In this document: positions 34,983-43,509 of the stretch, in pieces | Numbering within the stretch: the stretch's first letter is position 1 | How the letters are laid out: every line of letters begins with the position of its first letter | Assembly (NCBI GenBank): GCA_030064845.1 | Contig: JASJEC010000030.1 | Span: 1-59,836 of the forward strand | Length of the DNA: 59,836 bases | Reading direction: 5' to 3' | Source: Kiloniellales bacterium | GTDB taxonomy: Bacteria; Pseudomonadota; Alphaproteobacteria; Kiloniellales; JAKSDN01 | Made by a program: the position numbers and the translations under genes | Notes under the pieces: model-generated | What the model was told of the DNA's origin: nothing | The model's input: the letters and a program-made list of their open reading frames with translations, nothing else | The model's database searches: none

Positions 34983-36133
34983 CGGCGCCGGTCGACGTTC
35001 TGTTCCATGTCCAGCACCTGCTGGGCATCGGCCACCTGAAGCGGGCGGCGCTGCTCGCCAAGGCCCTGGACCGGGCGGGTCTCGCGACGGTCCTGGCCTC
35101 CGGCGGCATGGCGGTGCCCGATCTCGATCTGGGCGGCGCGCAGCTCGCCCAGCTTCCCGCCCTGCGGACCGCGGACAAGGATTTCTCCGGCCTGGTTGAC
35201 CAGACGGGACGGCCGGTCGACGAGGCCTGGAAGGCGGTGCGCCGCGACCGCCTGCTCGCCCTCTTCGCCCGAACCAGGCCCCGCGCGCTGCTGATCGAGC
35301 TGTTTCCCTTCGGCCGGCGCCAGCTCCGCTTCGAGCTGCTGCCCCTGCTCGACGCGGCGCGCGCATGCCGGCCGCGGCCGCTCGTGCTCTGCTCGCTGCG
35401 CGACGTGCTGAACCCGGTGCAGGACCCGAAGAAGCGCGCCTGGATCCTGGAGAAGGCGCGGGCCTACCTGGACCGGGTCCTGGTTCACGGCGACCCGCGC
35501 TTCCTGCCCCTCGAGACGAGCTTTCCGGCCGCCCGCGAGATCGCCGACCTGCTCTGCTACACCGGCTACGTCGCGCCGGAGGTCCCGGCGGCGCCGCCGG
35601 CGGCCGAGGAGGGCGAGGTGCTGGTGTCGACCGGCGGCGGCGCGGTCGCCGCGCCGCTGATCGAGAGCGCGCTGGCGGCGCGGCCCAAGACCCGCTACCG
35701 CGACCGGCCCTGGCGGATCCTGGCCGGGCACGGCCTACCCGAGCCGGTCTTCAGCGGCTTCGTCCGCCAGGCCCCGCCCGGGGTGACGGTCGAGCGCAAC
35801 CGGCCCGATTTTCCCGAGCTGCTCGACCGCTGCGCCCTCTCGATCAGTCAGGGCGGCTACAACACCGTGATGGACGTCCTGGCGGCGCGGCGGCCGGCGG
35901 TGATCGTCCCCTTCGCGACCGAGGGCGAGCGCGAGCAGACCTTGAGGGCCGAGCGCCTGGCGGCCGAGGGCCTGATCACCCTGGTGCCGGAAGGCGAGGA
36001 CGCGGCCGGAGACGCCCTGGCGGCGGCGGTCGACCGGGCCGCGGAACGCCGCGGGGCCGCCGGGGCGATCGACCTGGACGGCGCGGCGAAGAGCGCCGCG
36101 ATCGTCGCCGGCCTGCTGGCGGGTGCGCCGTGA
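34979..36133 (+). CDS. MurG/GT28-like glycosyltransferase, paralogue 2
   Basis: 384 residues from GTG 34979, which overlaps the upstream stop. FHVQHLLGIGHLKRAALLAKAL is the MurG-type glycine loop and CALSISQGGYNTVMDVLAARRPAVIVPF the nucleotide-sugar-binding helix. It has the same architecture as the protein at 30691 (both have GGYNT in the same place). The pair may add successive sugars. No membrane helix; peripheral association with the inner membrane is expected. Confidence 0.85.
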   Translation: MTAPVDVLFHVQHLLGIGHLKRAALLAKALDRAGLATVLASGGMAVPDLDLGGAQLAQLPALRTADKDFSGLVDQTGRPVDEAWKAVRRDRLLALFARTRPRALLIELFPFGRRQLRFELLPLLDAARACRPRPLVLCSLRDVLNPVQDPKKRAWILEKARAYLDRVLVHGDPRFLPLETSFPAAREIADLLCYTGYVAPEVPAAPPAAEEGEVLVSTGGGAVAAPLIESALAARPKTRYRDRPWRILAGHGLPEPVFSGFVRQAPPGVTVERNRPDFPELLDRCALSISQGGYNTVMDVLAARRPAVIVPFATEGEREQTLRAERLAAEGLITLVPEGEDAAGDALAAAVDRAAERRGAAGAIDLDGAAKSAAIVAGLLAGAP

Positions 36134-36933
36134 CCGACGCCTGGACCTCGCTGCAAGTCGAGCTGGACGCCTGGGCCGGGAGCGGCCGCGCGGCCACTCT
36201 CTGGTGGCGCGACGACGACGCCGTCGAGCCGAGCCGGGCGCTCGACCGGCTGCTCGAACTTTCGGAAGACCACGGGGCGCCGCTCTGCCTCGCCGTCATT
36301 CCGGCGCGCTGCGGCCAGAGCCTGCCGCGGCGCCTGCAGCGCGCCCCGGCGACGCTCGGCATTCTGCAGCACGGCTTTGCCCACCTGGACCACGCCGCCG
36401 CCGGCGAGAAGAAGGTCGAGCTCGGCCGGGGCCGCGCCATGAACGCCCTGCTCGAGGAGCTCGCCCGGGGCCAGGCCCTCATGCTGAGGCACTTCCAGGC
36501 GCACGCCCTGCCGGTTCTGGTGCCGCCGTGGAACCGCCTGGCTGCCGAACTCGTGCCGGCGCTGCCCGCGATCGGCCTGCACGGGCTGTCGGCCCACGGC
36601 CCGCGCGCGGAAGCGCGCCCGGTCGAGGGCTTGTGGCAGACCAACACCCATGTCGATATCATGCGCTGGGGCGAGGCTAGGGGCTTTCTGGGAGAGGTGC
36701 CGGTGTTGAATCAGATCCGCGACCATCTGCGGATGCGCCGGACTGGCGGACCCGCGGTCGATCCGGACGAGCCGACCGGCCTGCTGACCCATCACCTGGC
36801 GCACGACGCCGATGCCTGGCGCTTCCTGGGGCGGCTGGTTCCCTGGCTCGCCGGCCATCCGTCCTGCCGCCTGCTGGACGCCGCTGAGGTCTTCCCGGGC
36901 GTGCAATCCGCGCCGGACGGAGGCCATGCTTGA
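36130..36933 (+). CDS. Polysaccharide deacetylase-like protein
   Basis: 267 residues from GTG 36130 (overlaps the upstream stop). LWWRDDDAVEPS matches the Asp-Asp metal motif of NodB-type deacetylases, LQHGFAHLDH carries the His pair, and VPPWNRLA is a later active-site motif. No signal peptide is visible, so it may work in the cytoplasm on a precursor glycan or lipid-linked sugar. It is placed at the end of the glycosyltransferase run, which fits tailoring of its product. Confidence 0.8.
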   Translation: MTDAWTSLQVELDAWAGSGRAATLWWRDDDAVEPSRALDRLLELSEDHGAPLCLAVIPARCGQSLPRRLQRAPATLGILQHGFAHLDHAAAGEKKVELGRGRAMNALLEELARGQALMLRHFQAHALPVLVPPWNRLAAELVPALPAIGLHGLSAHGPRAEARPVEGLWQTNTHVDIMRWGEARGFLGEVPVLNQIRDHLRMRRTGGPAVDPDEPTGLLTHHLAHDADAWRFLGRLVPWLAGHPSCRLLDAAEVFPGVQSAPDGGHA

Positions 36934-37445
36934 AGGAATACCGTTACCCCTTCCGCGCCCTGGCGGGCGACTACCTGCGGTCCCTGACCGGCGCGCTGGT
37001 CGGCTTCGGGGTGCTGTTGTCTGTGCAGCCCAGTCCTGCCATCATCCTGATCTTCGGAAGTGTGGCGGGTCTCTGTTCTTTCTTCGGCTACCGCACCATC
37101 CAGCGTCACGTGACGCGCGTGGCGGTCAGCGACGACGGCCTCTGCGATGCCGGGTTCGCGACGCGGGTGCTGCCATGGCAAGACCTGCGCACCATGAAGT
37201 TGCGGTATTACGGGACCAGGCGGCAGGATAGGGGGCTCGGAGGGTTCATGCAGTTGACGCTCAGGGGCGACACCGTGTCCTTCACCTACGAATCCACGAT
37301 GGAGGGCTTCAACTACATCGTCTGGCGGGCCGCGAAGGCGCTGCGCGCCAACGGCGCGCCGGTCGATCCGACCTCGGCGGGCAACCTGCTGGCGCTTGGC
37401 GTGGACGCCGACTCCGACACGCCGCCACCGGAAGAAAACGCATAA
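36930..37445 (+). CDS. Small membrane protein of unknown function (PH-like domain)
   Basis: 171 residues from TTG 36930, overlapping the upstream stop (TTGA) and following GGAGG. Two adjacent hydrophobic segments (about 18-52) are followed by a soluble part (RVAVSDDGLCDAGFATRVLPW ... LTLRGDTVSFTYESTM) that looks like a bacterial PH-type beta domain. No family was recognised with certainty. As the last gene of the cluster it may be a membrane accessory of the glycan pathway. Confidence 0.7.
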   Translation: MKEYRYPFRALAGDYLRSLTGALVGFGVLLSVQPSPAIILIFGSVAGLCSFFGYRTIQRHVTRVAVSDDGLCDAGFATRVLPWQDLRTMKLRYYGTRRQDRGLGGFMQLTLRGDTVSFTYESTMEGFNYIVWRAAKALRANGAPVDPTSAGNLLALGVDADSDTPPPEENA

Positions 37446-37471
37446 GAAGCGGGGGCAGGGGAGTCGGCGCG

Positions 37472-39364
37472 ATGCAGGATCTGCTGCAGGTCAAGGACCT
37501 GAAGATCAGCTTCAAGCTGCCCGGCGGCCGGCTCGAGGCGGTTCGCGACGTCTCGTTCCGGGTCGCCCCGGGATCGACGGTCGCCCTGGTCGGCGAGTCC
37601 GGCTCGGGCAAGTCGGTCGTCAGCCAGAGCATCATGGGGATCCTGCCCAGGACGGCCAAGATCGACGGCGGGTCGATCCTGTTCTCGGATCCCGACCGCG
37701 GCAACGGGCCGATCGACATCGCCAAGCTCGATCAGGACAGCCGGGAGATGCGTTCGATCCGGGGCGGGCGGATCTCGATCATCTTCCAGGAGCCGATGAC
37801 CTCGCTCTCGCCGGTCCATACGATCGGCAACCAGATCGCGGAGGCCCTGCATCTGCATCGCACGGTCGGCGAGAAGGAAGGCCAGGAGCTGACCCGCGAC
37901 ATGCTGCGCATGGTCGGCTTCCCCGACCCAGAGCGCGCCTTGCGCACCTTTCCCTTCGAGCTCTCCGGCGGCCTGCGGCAGCGCGCGATGATCGCCATGG
38001 CGCTGATATGCCGTCCGGCCCTCTTGATCGCCGACGAGCCGACCACGGCGCTCGACGTCACGATCCAGGCGCTGATCCTCAAGCTTGTGAAGGACCTGCA
38101 GGCCGAGCTCGGCATGGCGGTCCTGATCATCACCCACGACCTCGGCGTGGTCGCCAACGCGGCCGAGGAGGTGGTCGTGATGTACCACGGCGAGGTCATG
38201 GAGCGGGGCAGCCTGGAGGACATCTTCCGTGACCCGCGCCACCCCTACCTGAAAGCGCTGCTGCGCGCGGTGCCGCGCTTCGACATGAAGCCCGGTGAGC
38301 GGCTGCAGCCGATCCGCGAGATCACCCACGAGGCGGGCGGGCCTCTGCTTGCCAGCAAGAAAGCCTGGACGCCCGAGGCCGAGGCGGTCGGCCCCCTGCT
38401 TCGGGTGGACGGCCTGACCAAGGGCTTCACGATCAAGAAGTCCGGTCTGTTCGCCACCAAGGAGACCGAGCGGGTGCTGGCTGTCGACGACGTCAGCTTC
38501 ACGGTCGAGCACGGCGAGTGCCTCGGCCTGGTCGGCGAGAGCGGCTGCGGCAAGACCACGGTCTCGAAGATGATCATGCGCGCGCTGACCCCGGATTCCG
38601 GCGAGATCGCGTTCAACGATCACGGCACGCTGCGCGACATCCTCGCGCTCGGCGGCCAGGAGCTCGTCGAATTCCGCAAGCGGATCCAGTTCATCTTCCA
38701 GGACCCCTTCAGCTCGTTGAACCCGCGCATGACCGTGTTCGACATCATCAGCGAGCCGCTCGCCATCCACGAGGTCGGCGACGCCGAGACCCGGGCGGAG
38801 CTGGTCAAGGAGCTGATGCGCGTGGTCGGCCTCGACATCCGCCACCTCCGGCGCTACCCGCACAGCTTCTCCGGCGGCCAGCGGCAGCGCATCGGCATCG
38901 CCCGCGCCATGGCGCTCAAGCCCGACGTGCTGATCTGCGACGAGCCGGTCTCGGCGCTCGATGTCTCGATCCAGGCGCAGATCCTCAACCTCTTGAAGGA
39001 CCTCAAGCGCGAGATGGACCTGACCTACCTGTTCATCTCGCACAACCTCGCGGTGGTCGACTACATCGCCGACCGCATCGCGGTGATGTGCCGGGGCCGC
39101 CTGGTCGAGGTCGCGCCGCGCGACACGCTGTTCCGCAATCCCGTGCACCCCTACACCAAGGCCCTGGTTTCGGCCGTGCCCGAGCCGAGCCTCGACCACA
39201 AGCTCGACCTCTCGACGCTGATGGAGGGCCGCGCCTCGGACCCGGCGTCCTGGCCGCGGCCCTTCACCGTCGACGGGAGGACCCAGTTGGCGATGGTCGA
39301 CCTGGGCGACCGGCATTACGTGCGCAGCGACCCGAGCTTCACCGGCTTGAAGGCCGCATCATGA
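37472..39364 (+). CDS. Oligopeptide-type ABC transporter, fused double ATPase (DppD-DppF/YejF-like)
   Basis: 630 residues with two complete ABC ATPases. First: GESGSGKS, LSGGLRQR, LLIADEPTTALD. Second: GESGCGKT, FSGGQRQR, VLICDEPVSALD, each followed by the C-terminal peptide-transporter extension (HPYLKALLRAVP and HPYTKALVSAVPEP). It powers import of peptides, opines, glycosides or similar with the two permeases encoded next. All catalytic motifs are intact. A GGGGAG lies 12 bases upstream of ATG 37472. Confidence 0.95.
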   Translation: MQDLLQVKDLKISFKLPGGRLEAVRDVSFRVAPGSTVALVGESGSGKSVVSQSIMGILPRTAKIDGGSILFSDPDRGNGPIDIAKLDQDSREMRSIRGGRISIIFQEPMTSLSPVHTIGNQIAEALHLHRTVGEKEGQELTRDMLRMVGFPDPERALRTFPFELSGGLRQRAMIAMALICRPALLIADEPTTALDVTIQALILKLVKDLQAELGMAVLIITHDLGVVANAAEEVVVMYHGEVMERGSLEDIFRDPRHPYLKALLRAVPRFDMKPGERLQPIREITHEAGGPLLASKKAWTPEAEAVGPLLRVDGLTKGFTIKKSGLFATKETERVLAVDDVSFTVEHGECLGLVGESGCGKTTVSKMIMRALTPDSGEIAFNDHGTLRDILALGGQELVEFRKRIQFIFQDPFSSLNPRMTVFDIISEPLAIHEVGDAETRAELVKELMRVVGLDIRHLRRYPHSFSGGQRQRIGIARAMALKPDVLICDEPVSALDVSIQAQILNLLKDLKREMDLTYLFISHNLAVVDYIADRIAVMCRGRLVEVAPRDTLFRNPVHPYTKALVSAVPEPSLDHKLDLSTLMEGRASDPASWPRPFTVDGRTQLAMVDLGDRHYVRSDPSFTGLKAAS

Positions 39365-39425
39365 CCGGATGCGGCGTCTCGGTGGAAAGCGTTCCGGCCC
39401 TTTCCGGCGAAGCGGGACGCGCGCC

Positions 39426-40424
39426 ATGCTGAGCTACACCATCCGCCGCATCATGGTCATGGTGCCGACGCTGATCGCGATCAGCGCGCTGATCTTCATC
39501 ATCATCCAGCTGCCGCCGGGCGACTACCTGGAGACCTACATCACCGAGCTGCAGAGCCAGGGCGAGGCGGTCGATCCGCAGAAGATCGAGCACCTGCGCC
39601 AGGAGTACGGGCTCGACCGGCCGTTCTACGAGCAGTACTTCTTCTGGGTCTTCGGCCTGATCCAGGGCGACCTGGGCTATTCCTTCGAGCATCAGCGGCC
39701 GGTCAACGAGGTGATCGGCGACCGGCTGTGGCTCAGCTTCCTGCTGTCCTTCACGACGATCATCTTCATCTACGTCGTCTCCTTCCCGATCGGCATCTAT
39801 TCGGCGGTGCGCCAGTACAGCTTCGGCGACTACGCCTTCAGCTTCATCGGCTTCCTCGGCCTGGCCACGCCCAACATGCTGCTGGCGCTGGTGCTGCTCT
39901 ACTTCGCCAACGTCTACTTCGGCATCTCGATCGGCGGCCTGATGGACGACCACTACGTCGACCAGCCTTGGAGCTGGGGCAAGTTCGTCTCGGTGCTGCA
40001 GCACCTGATCGTGCCGGTGGTCGTGATCGGCACCTCGGGGACGGCCGGCATGATCCGCCGGCTGCGCGCCAACCTTCTGGACGAGCTGCAGCGGCAGTAC
40101 GTGATCACCGGGCGGGCCAAGGGGCTGCCGCCGGGCCGTCTCCTGCTGAAGTATCCGCTCCGGATGGCGCTCAACCCCTTCATCGCCGACATCGGCTCCC
40201 TCTTGCCCCAGGTGGTGTCCGGCGCAGCGATCGTGTCGATCGTGCTCAACCTGCCGACCACGGGGCCCATGCTGGTCGACTCCCTGCGCAGTCAGGACAT
40301 GTACCTGGCCGGCTCGTTCCTGATGTTCCTGGCCGGCCTGACGGTGATCGGCGTGTTCCTGTCGGACGTGCTGCTGGCGCTGCTCGATCCGCGCATCCGG
40401 CTCGAAGGGGGCGCGACCAAATGA
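39426..40424 (+). CDS. ABC transporter permease (DppB family)
   Basis: 332 residues with six membrane helices. It starts MLSYTIRRIMVMVPTLI and has the EAA-type loop region (GTAGMIRRLRANLLDEL ... YVITGRAKGLPPGRLLLKYPLR) that docks on the ATPase. ATG 39426 gives the classical short N terminus; the frame is open 57 bases further upstream. Its stop overlaps the next start (ATGA). Confidence 0.93.
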   Translation: MLSYTIRRIMVMVPTLIAISALIFIIIQLPPGDYLETYITELQSQGEAVDPQKIEHLRQEYGLDRPFYEQYFFWVFGLIQGDLGYSFEHQRPVNEVIGDRLWLSFLLSFTTIIFIYVVSFPIGIYSAVRQYSFGDYAFSFIGFLGLATPNMLLALVLLYFANVYFGISIGGLMDDHYVDQPWSWGKFVSVLQHLIVPVVVIGTSGTAGMIRRLRANLLDELQRQYVITGRAKGLPPGRLLLKYPLRMALNPFIADIGSLLPQVVSGAAIVSIVLNLPTTGPMLVDSLRSQDMYLAGSFLMFLAGLTVIGVFLSDVLLALLDPRIRLEGGATK

Positions 40425-41599
40425 GCGACACCCAGATGGGCGGTGGCCGCAGGCCGATCGAGCACTACGTCAACCCGGCGCCCTTCGATCCGCACAGCGT
40501 CACAGAGATGTCGCCGGAGATGGAGCGCTACTACATGGCGCCCCAGTGGAAGCTGGTGTGGTGGAAGTTCCGCCGCCACCGCCTCGCGCTGATCTCGGGC
40601 GCCATCCTGCTGGCGCTCTACGTCTCGATCCTGTTCAGCGAGATCCTGGCGCCCTACAGCCTGCAGAGCCGCCACGTCGACTACATCTTCGCCCCGCCCC
40701 AGGGGATCCACCTGTTCCACGAGGGCCGCTTCGTCGGGCCCTTCGTCTACGGCCTGGACTACCGGCTGAACATGGAGAACCTGCGGCGCGAGTACACGCC
40801 CAATCCCGATCGGATCCAGAAGCTGCGCTTCTTCTGCCTGCACGAGCCCTACAAGTTCTGGGGCCTGATCCCGGGGCGCTTCCGCCTGGTCTGCCCGGCC
40901 GAGGGCGGCACCATGTTCCTGCTCGGCACCGACCGCCTGGGCCGCGACCTCCTAAGCCGCATGATCTACGGCGCGCGGATCTCGCTGACCATCGGCCTGG
41001 TCGGCATCTCGATCTCCTTCCTGCTCGGCATCGTCATCGGCGGGCTGGCCGGCTATTACGGTGGCTGGGTCGACAACCTGATCCAGCGCGGCATCGAGGT
41101 GATCCGCTCGTTTCCCGAGATCCCGCTCTGGCTCGCGCTCTCGGCCATCCTGCCGGTAACTTGGAGCCCGCTGCTGATCTACTTCGGCATCACCATCATC
41201 CTCGGCCTCCTGGACTGGCCCGGGCTGGCGCGCGCCGTGCGCTCGAAGCTTCTGGCGCTCCGCGAAGAGGACTTCGCCCTGGCGGCCCAGCTTATGGGCG
41301 CCTCGCCGCGGCGGATCATCGGCCGCCACCTCCTGCCCAGCTTCACCAGCCACCTGATAGCCTCGGCGACGCTCTCGATCCCCGGCATGATCCTGGGCGA
41401 GACCGCGCTCTCGTTCCTAGGCCTGGGGCTGCGGCCGCCGATCACCTCCTGGGGCGTGCTGCTGTCCGAGGCGCAGAACATCTCGATCGTCGAGCTCTAT
41501 CCCTGGCTGATGCTGCCGGTGGTGCCCGTGGTGGTGGTCGTGCTCGCCTTCAACTTCCTGGGCGACGGCCTGCGCGACGCCGCGGATCCCTACAAGTAG
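40421..41599 (+). CDS. ABC transporter permease (DppC family) with long periplasmic insert
   Basis: 392 residues, longer than typical DppC (about 300). After the first helix (LALISGAILLALYVSILFSEILAPY) about 110 residues form a periplasmic insert before the core GTDRLGRDLLSRMIYGARISL. The EAA loop is REEDFALAAQLMGASPRRIIGRHLLP. It pairs with the DppB-like subunit. No SBP_bac_5-type binding protein is encoded nearby; the insert might be relevant to that. Confidence 0.93.
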   Translation: MSDTQMGGGRRPIEHYVNPAPFDPHSVTEMSPEMERYYMAPQWKLVWWKFRRHRLALISGAILLALYVSILFSEILAPYSLQSRHVDYIFAPPQGIHLFHEGRFVGPFVYGLDYRLNMENLRREYTPNPDRIQKLRFFCLHEPYKFWGLIPGRFRLVCPAEGGTMFLLGTDRLGRDLLSRMIYGARISLTIGLVGISISFLLGIVIGGLAGYYGGWVDNLIQRGIEVIRSFPEIPLWLALSAILPVTWSPLLIYFGITIILGLLDWPGLARAVRSKLLALREEDFALAAQLMGASPRRIIGRHLLPSFTSHLIASATLSIPGMILGETALSFLGLGLRPPITSWGVLLSEAQNISIVELYPWLMLPVVPVVVVVLAFNFLGDGLRDAADPYK

Positions 41600-41741
41600 C
41601 GGCGACGGCGTGACGCCGTCCCGTTTCCGTGAGATTTTGATGACGGCGATTGTCATTTTCGGCCGAGTATCGAGTTGCCATAGGGTCGGCCGGGCCGCGC
41701 CCGGGCCGGCGCAGGTTCCACCGTCACATGGGAGGCATTCC

Positions 41742-42683
41742 TTGACCTTGTTCAGGCTTTCCGCGCTCGCCGCGATCTGTCTTGCCGTCTGGCTGCCCGC
41801 CGCCGCGGCCGAGAAGACCGAGGTAACCCTGGGCACCGCCACGCCCGGCGGCGGCTTTGAGTTGTTCGGCGGCGCGCTGGCGCCCGTGGTCAACGAGACC
41901 GATCCGACCCTCTCGCTGCAAACCGTGGCCACAAAGGGCTCGAGGGAGAACCTGGAGCTGTTGCGGAGCGGCGCGCTGGACACGGCGCTGGTCGCCGGCG
42001 TGCCGGCCTACGAGGCGCTCGCCGGGGTCGGGCGCGAGAAGCTCGATCTCAAGATCATCAGCGCCATCTACCCCAGCTTCGGCCTATTCGCCGTGCGCGG
42101 CGACAGCTCGGCCAAGACCTTCTCCGACCTGATCGGAGAACGGGTCGCCTGGGGCACCCGGTCCTCGGGACTAACGGCGCTGGGCGGCTACGTGACAGAG
42201 GCCCTCGGCCTGGACCGGGACAAGGACTTCGACGCCCGTTATCTGGAGAAGGCCGGGCGGGGCGCCCCCATGGTCTTGGACGGCAGCGTCGCGGCGCTCT
42301 GGGGCGGCGGGATCGGCTGGCCCAACTTCACCAAGATCACGCGGGCCGGCGGGCTCCTGGTCGGCCTGACGTTGGACCAGGTCGAGAAGGTCAACGCGAA
42401 GTTCCCGTTCCTCAAGCCCTATGTTCTGGCGCCCTCGTCCTACCCCGGGCAGACCGAGCCGCTGCGCTCGGTCGCCGCCTGGAGCTTCATCCTGGCCCGT
42501 CCAGACCTGCCCAACGACGTCGCCTATCGCCTGGCCAAGGCCTTGCACCGCGGCAACCCCGCCCTGGCGGCGAAACTCGCCCAGGGCCGCGAGACGACGC
42601 CCGAGAACACCAAGGCCGCGGCCCTCGAACCACAATTGATCCACCCGGGGGTGCGCAGATACCTCGCCGAGATCGGGCTCTGA
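41742..42683 (+). CDS. TAXI family TRAP-type solute-binding protein
   Basis: 313 residues from TTG 41742, preceded by GGGAGG; this start gives a clean signal peptide (LFRLSALAAICLAVWLPAAAA). The mature protein shows the TAXI pattern: VTLGTATPGGGFELFGGALAPVV, VATKGSRENLELLRSGALDTALV, GERVAWGTRSSGLT. TAXI proteins normally feed a fused TRAP membrane protein, but none is encoded here. The gene follows an ABC importer lacking its binding protein after 142 bases. It may work with a distant TRAP permease. Confidence 0.85.
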   Translation: MTLFRLSALAAICLAVWLPAAAAEKTEVTLGTATPGGGFELFGGALAPVVNETDPTLSLQTVATKGSRENLELLRSGALDTALVAGVPAYEALAGVGREKLDLKIISAIYPSFGLFAVRGDSSAKTFSDLIGERVAWGTRSSGLTALGGYVTEALGLDRDKDFDARYLEKAGRGAPMVLDGSVAALWGGGIGWPNFTKITRAGGLLVGLTLDQVEKVNAKFPFLKPYVLAPSSYPGQTEPLRSVAAWSFILARPDLPNDVAYRLAKALHRGNPALAAKLAQGRETTPENTKAAALEPQLIHPGVRRYLAEIGL

Positions 42684-42687
42684 CGCC

Positions 42688-42749
42688 AGAGCGGATCATG
42701 TATTGACGGAATCGCCGGAGGCGATCCGACAAACCCGAACCTGCTCTAG
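42688..42749. repeat. Dispersed palindromic repeat, copy B
   Basis: Starts AGAGCGGATCATG, has the core ATCGCCGGAGGCGAT and ends ACCTGCTCTAG. It shares the start, a palindromic core and the end with copy A at 25323. It lies between the convergent TAXI and P-II-like genes. Confidence 0.75.
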
Positions 42750-42752
42750 GCC

Positions 42753-43127
42753 CTATTCGTCGGGGATACCTTCGGGAAGCGCGTAGTGGCTCGCGGCCAG
42801 CAGCGGCGCCTGCACGACCATGCCGCCGCCGGGCCGATTGATCTGGGCTACGCCGAGAACATACTCGAACAGAACGTCGGCCTCGTCGGCGTTCACGACG
42901 ATCTGCACGTACCTGATCAGATAGGCGTCCGGCAGCGTTCCGGGTTTCGCCTTCGCATCGGCGAAAGCATCGATGCCCAAACAAGACTGGCTGGAGACCC
43001 GAACCGCCTTGCGGTTCGCGCGCAGATCCTTCAGCAGGGTCCGGTGCGTGCCGTCGTCCGGCAAGATGCAGATGATCAGCTTGCAATCCTTCCCGCTGGT
43101 CGCGGCGCCGCTGTCGTTCCCGTCCAT
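42753..43127 (-). CDS. P-II-like small protein, second partner of the DUF1538 protein
   Basis: 124 residues. KLIICILPDDGTHRTLLKDL begins with the beta-strand typical of P-II/GlnB-like ferredoxin folds and IRYVQIVVNADEADVLFEYVL resembles the later strand-helix unit. It has a cysteine-containing loop (SSQSCLGID). It follows the clearer P-II-like gene by 16 bases in a three-gene operon with DUF1538. Probably a cytosolic regulator of that membrane protein; ligand unknown. Confidence 0.6.
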   Translation of the reverse strand: MDGNDSGAATSGKDCKLIICILPDDGTHRTLLKDLRANRKAVRVSSQSCLGIDAFADAKAKPGTLPDAYLIRYVQIVVNADEADVLFEYVLGVAQINRPGGGMVVQAPLLAASHYALPEGIPDE

Positions 43128-43143
43128 CCGACCCCCTCCGGGC

Positions 43144-43509
43144 TCAGTTCGCGTCCAGGCGTTCGCGCATGCTCTTCGGGATGTAGGCGGCGGCCTTGTC
43201 GAGCGGCGTTACGTAGATGTATCCGGCACCCGGCGTGTCGAGCCCCCCGCCGCGGTAGAGGTGGTCCATGACGGCGTCGGCCTGGTCGGTTGCGACGAGG
43301 ATGCTGATCACCTCCCGTTCGACCTCGACCGCGACGCCCAGGACACCGAGCAGTTCGCGCGCGCCGAATCCGTTCACGCGATATCCGATCGCGCCGGTCG
43401 TGGCGCCGATCTCCCGCGCCGCCTTCAGGATCGCTTCGGCCCGGCCCGCCTGGAACACGACCGTCAGCAAGGCCACGTCCGTCAAGTAGGTGATTTCGTT
43501 GTCGCTCAT
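43144..43509 (-). CDS. P-II family nitrogen-regulator-like protein
   Basis: 121 residues with a P-II-like fold: LLTVVFQAGRAEAILKAAREIGATTGAIGYRVNG, then EREVISILVATDQADAVMDHL and a C-terminal GAGYIYVTPLDKA that matches the GDGKIFV-type strand of GlnB. The uridylylation tyrosine loop of GlnB is absent, so it belongs to the P-II-like group. ATG 43509 overlaps the DUF1538 stop. Likely a sensor that gates the membrane protein. Confidence 0.8.
   Translation of the reverse strand: MSDNEITYLTDVALLTVVFQAGRAEAILKAAREIGATTGAIGYRVNGFGARELLGVLGVAVEVEREVISILVATDQADAVMDHLYRGGGLDTPGAGYIYVTPLDKAAAYIPKSMRERLDAN

Noticed and set aside
37313..39316. 667-residue frame on the minus strand
   Set aside because: It is antisense to the double ABC ATPase; composition is that of a codon shadow.
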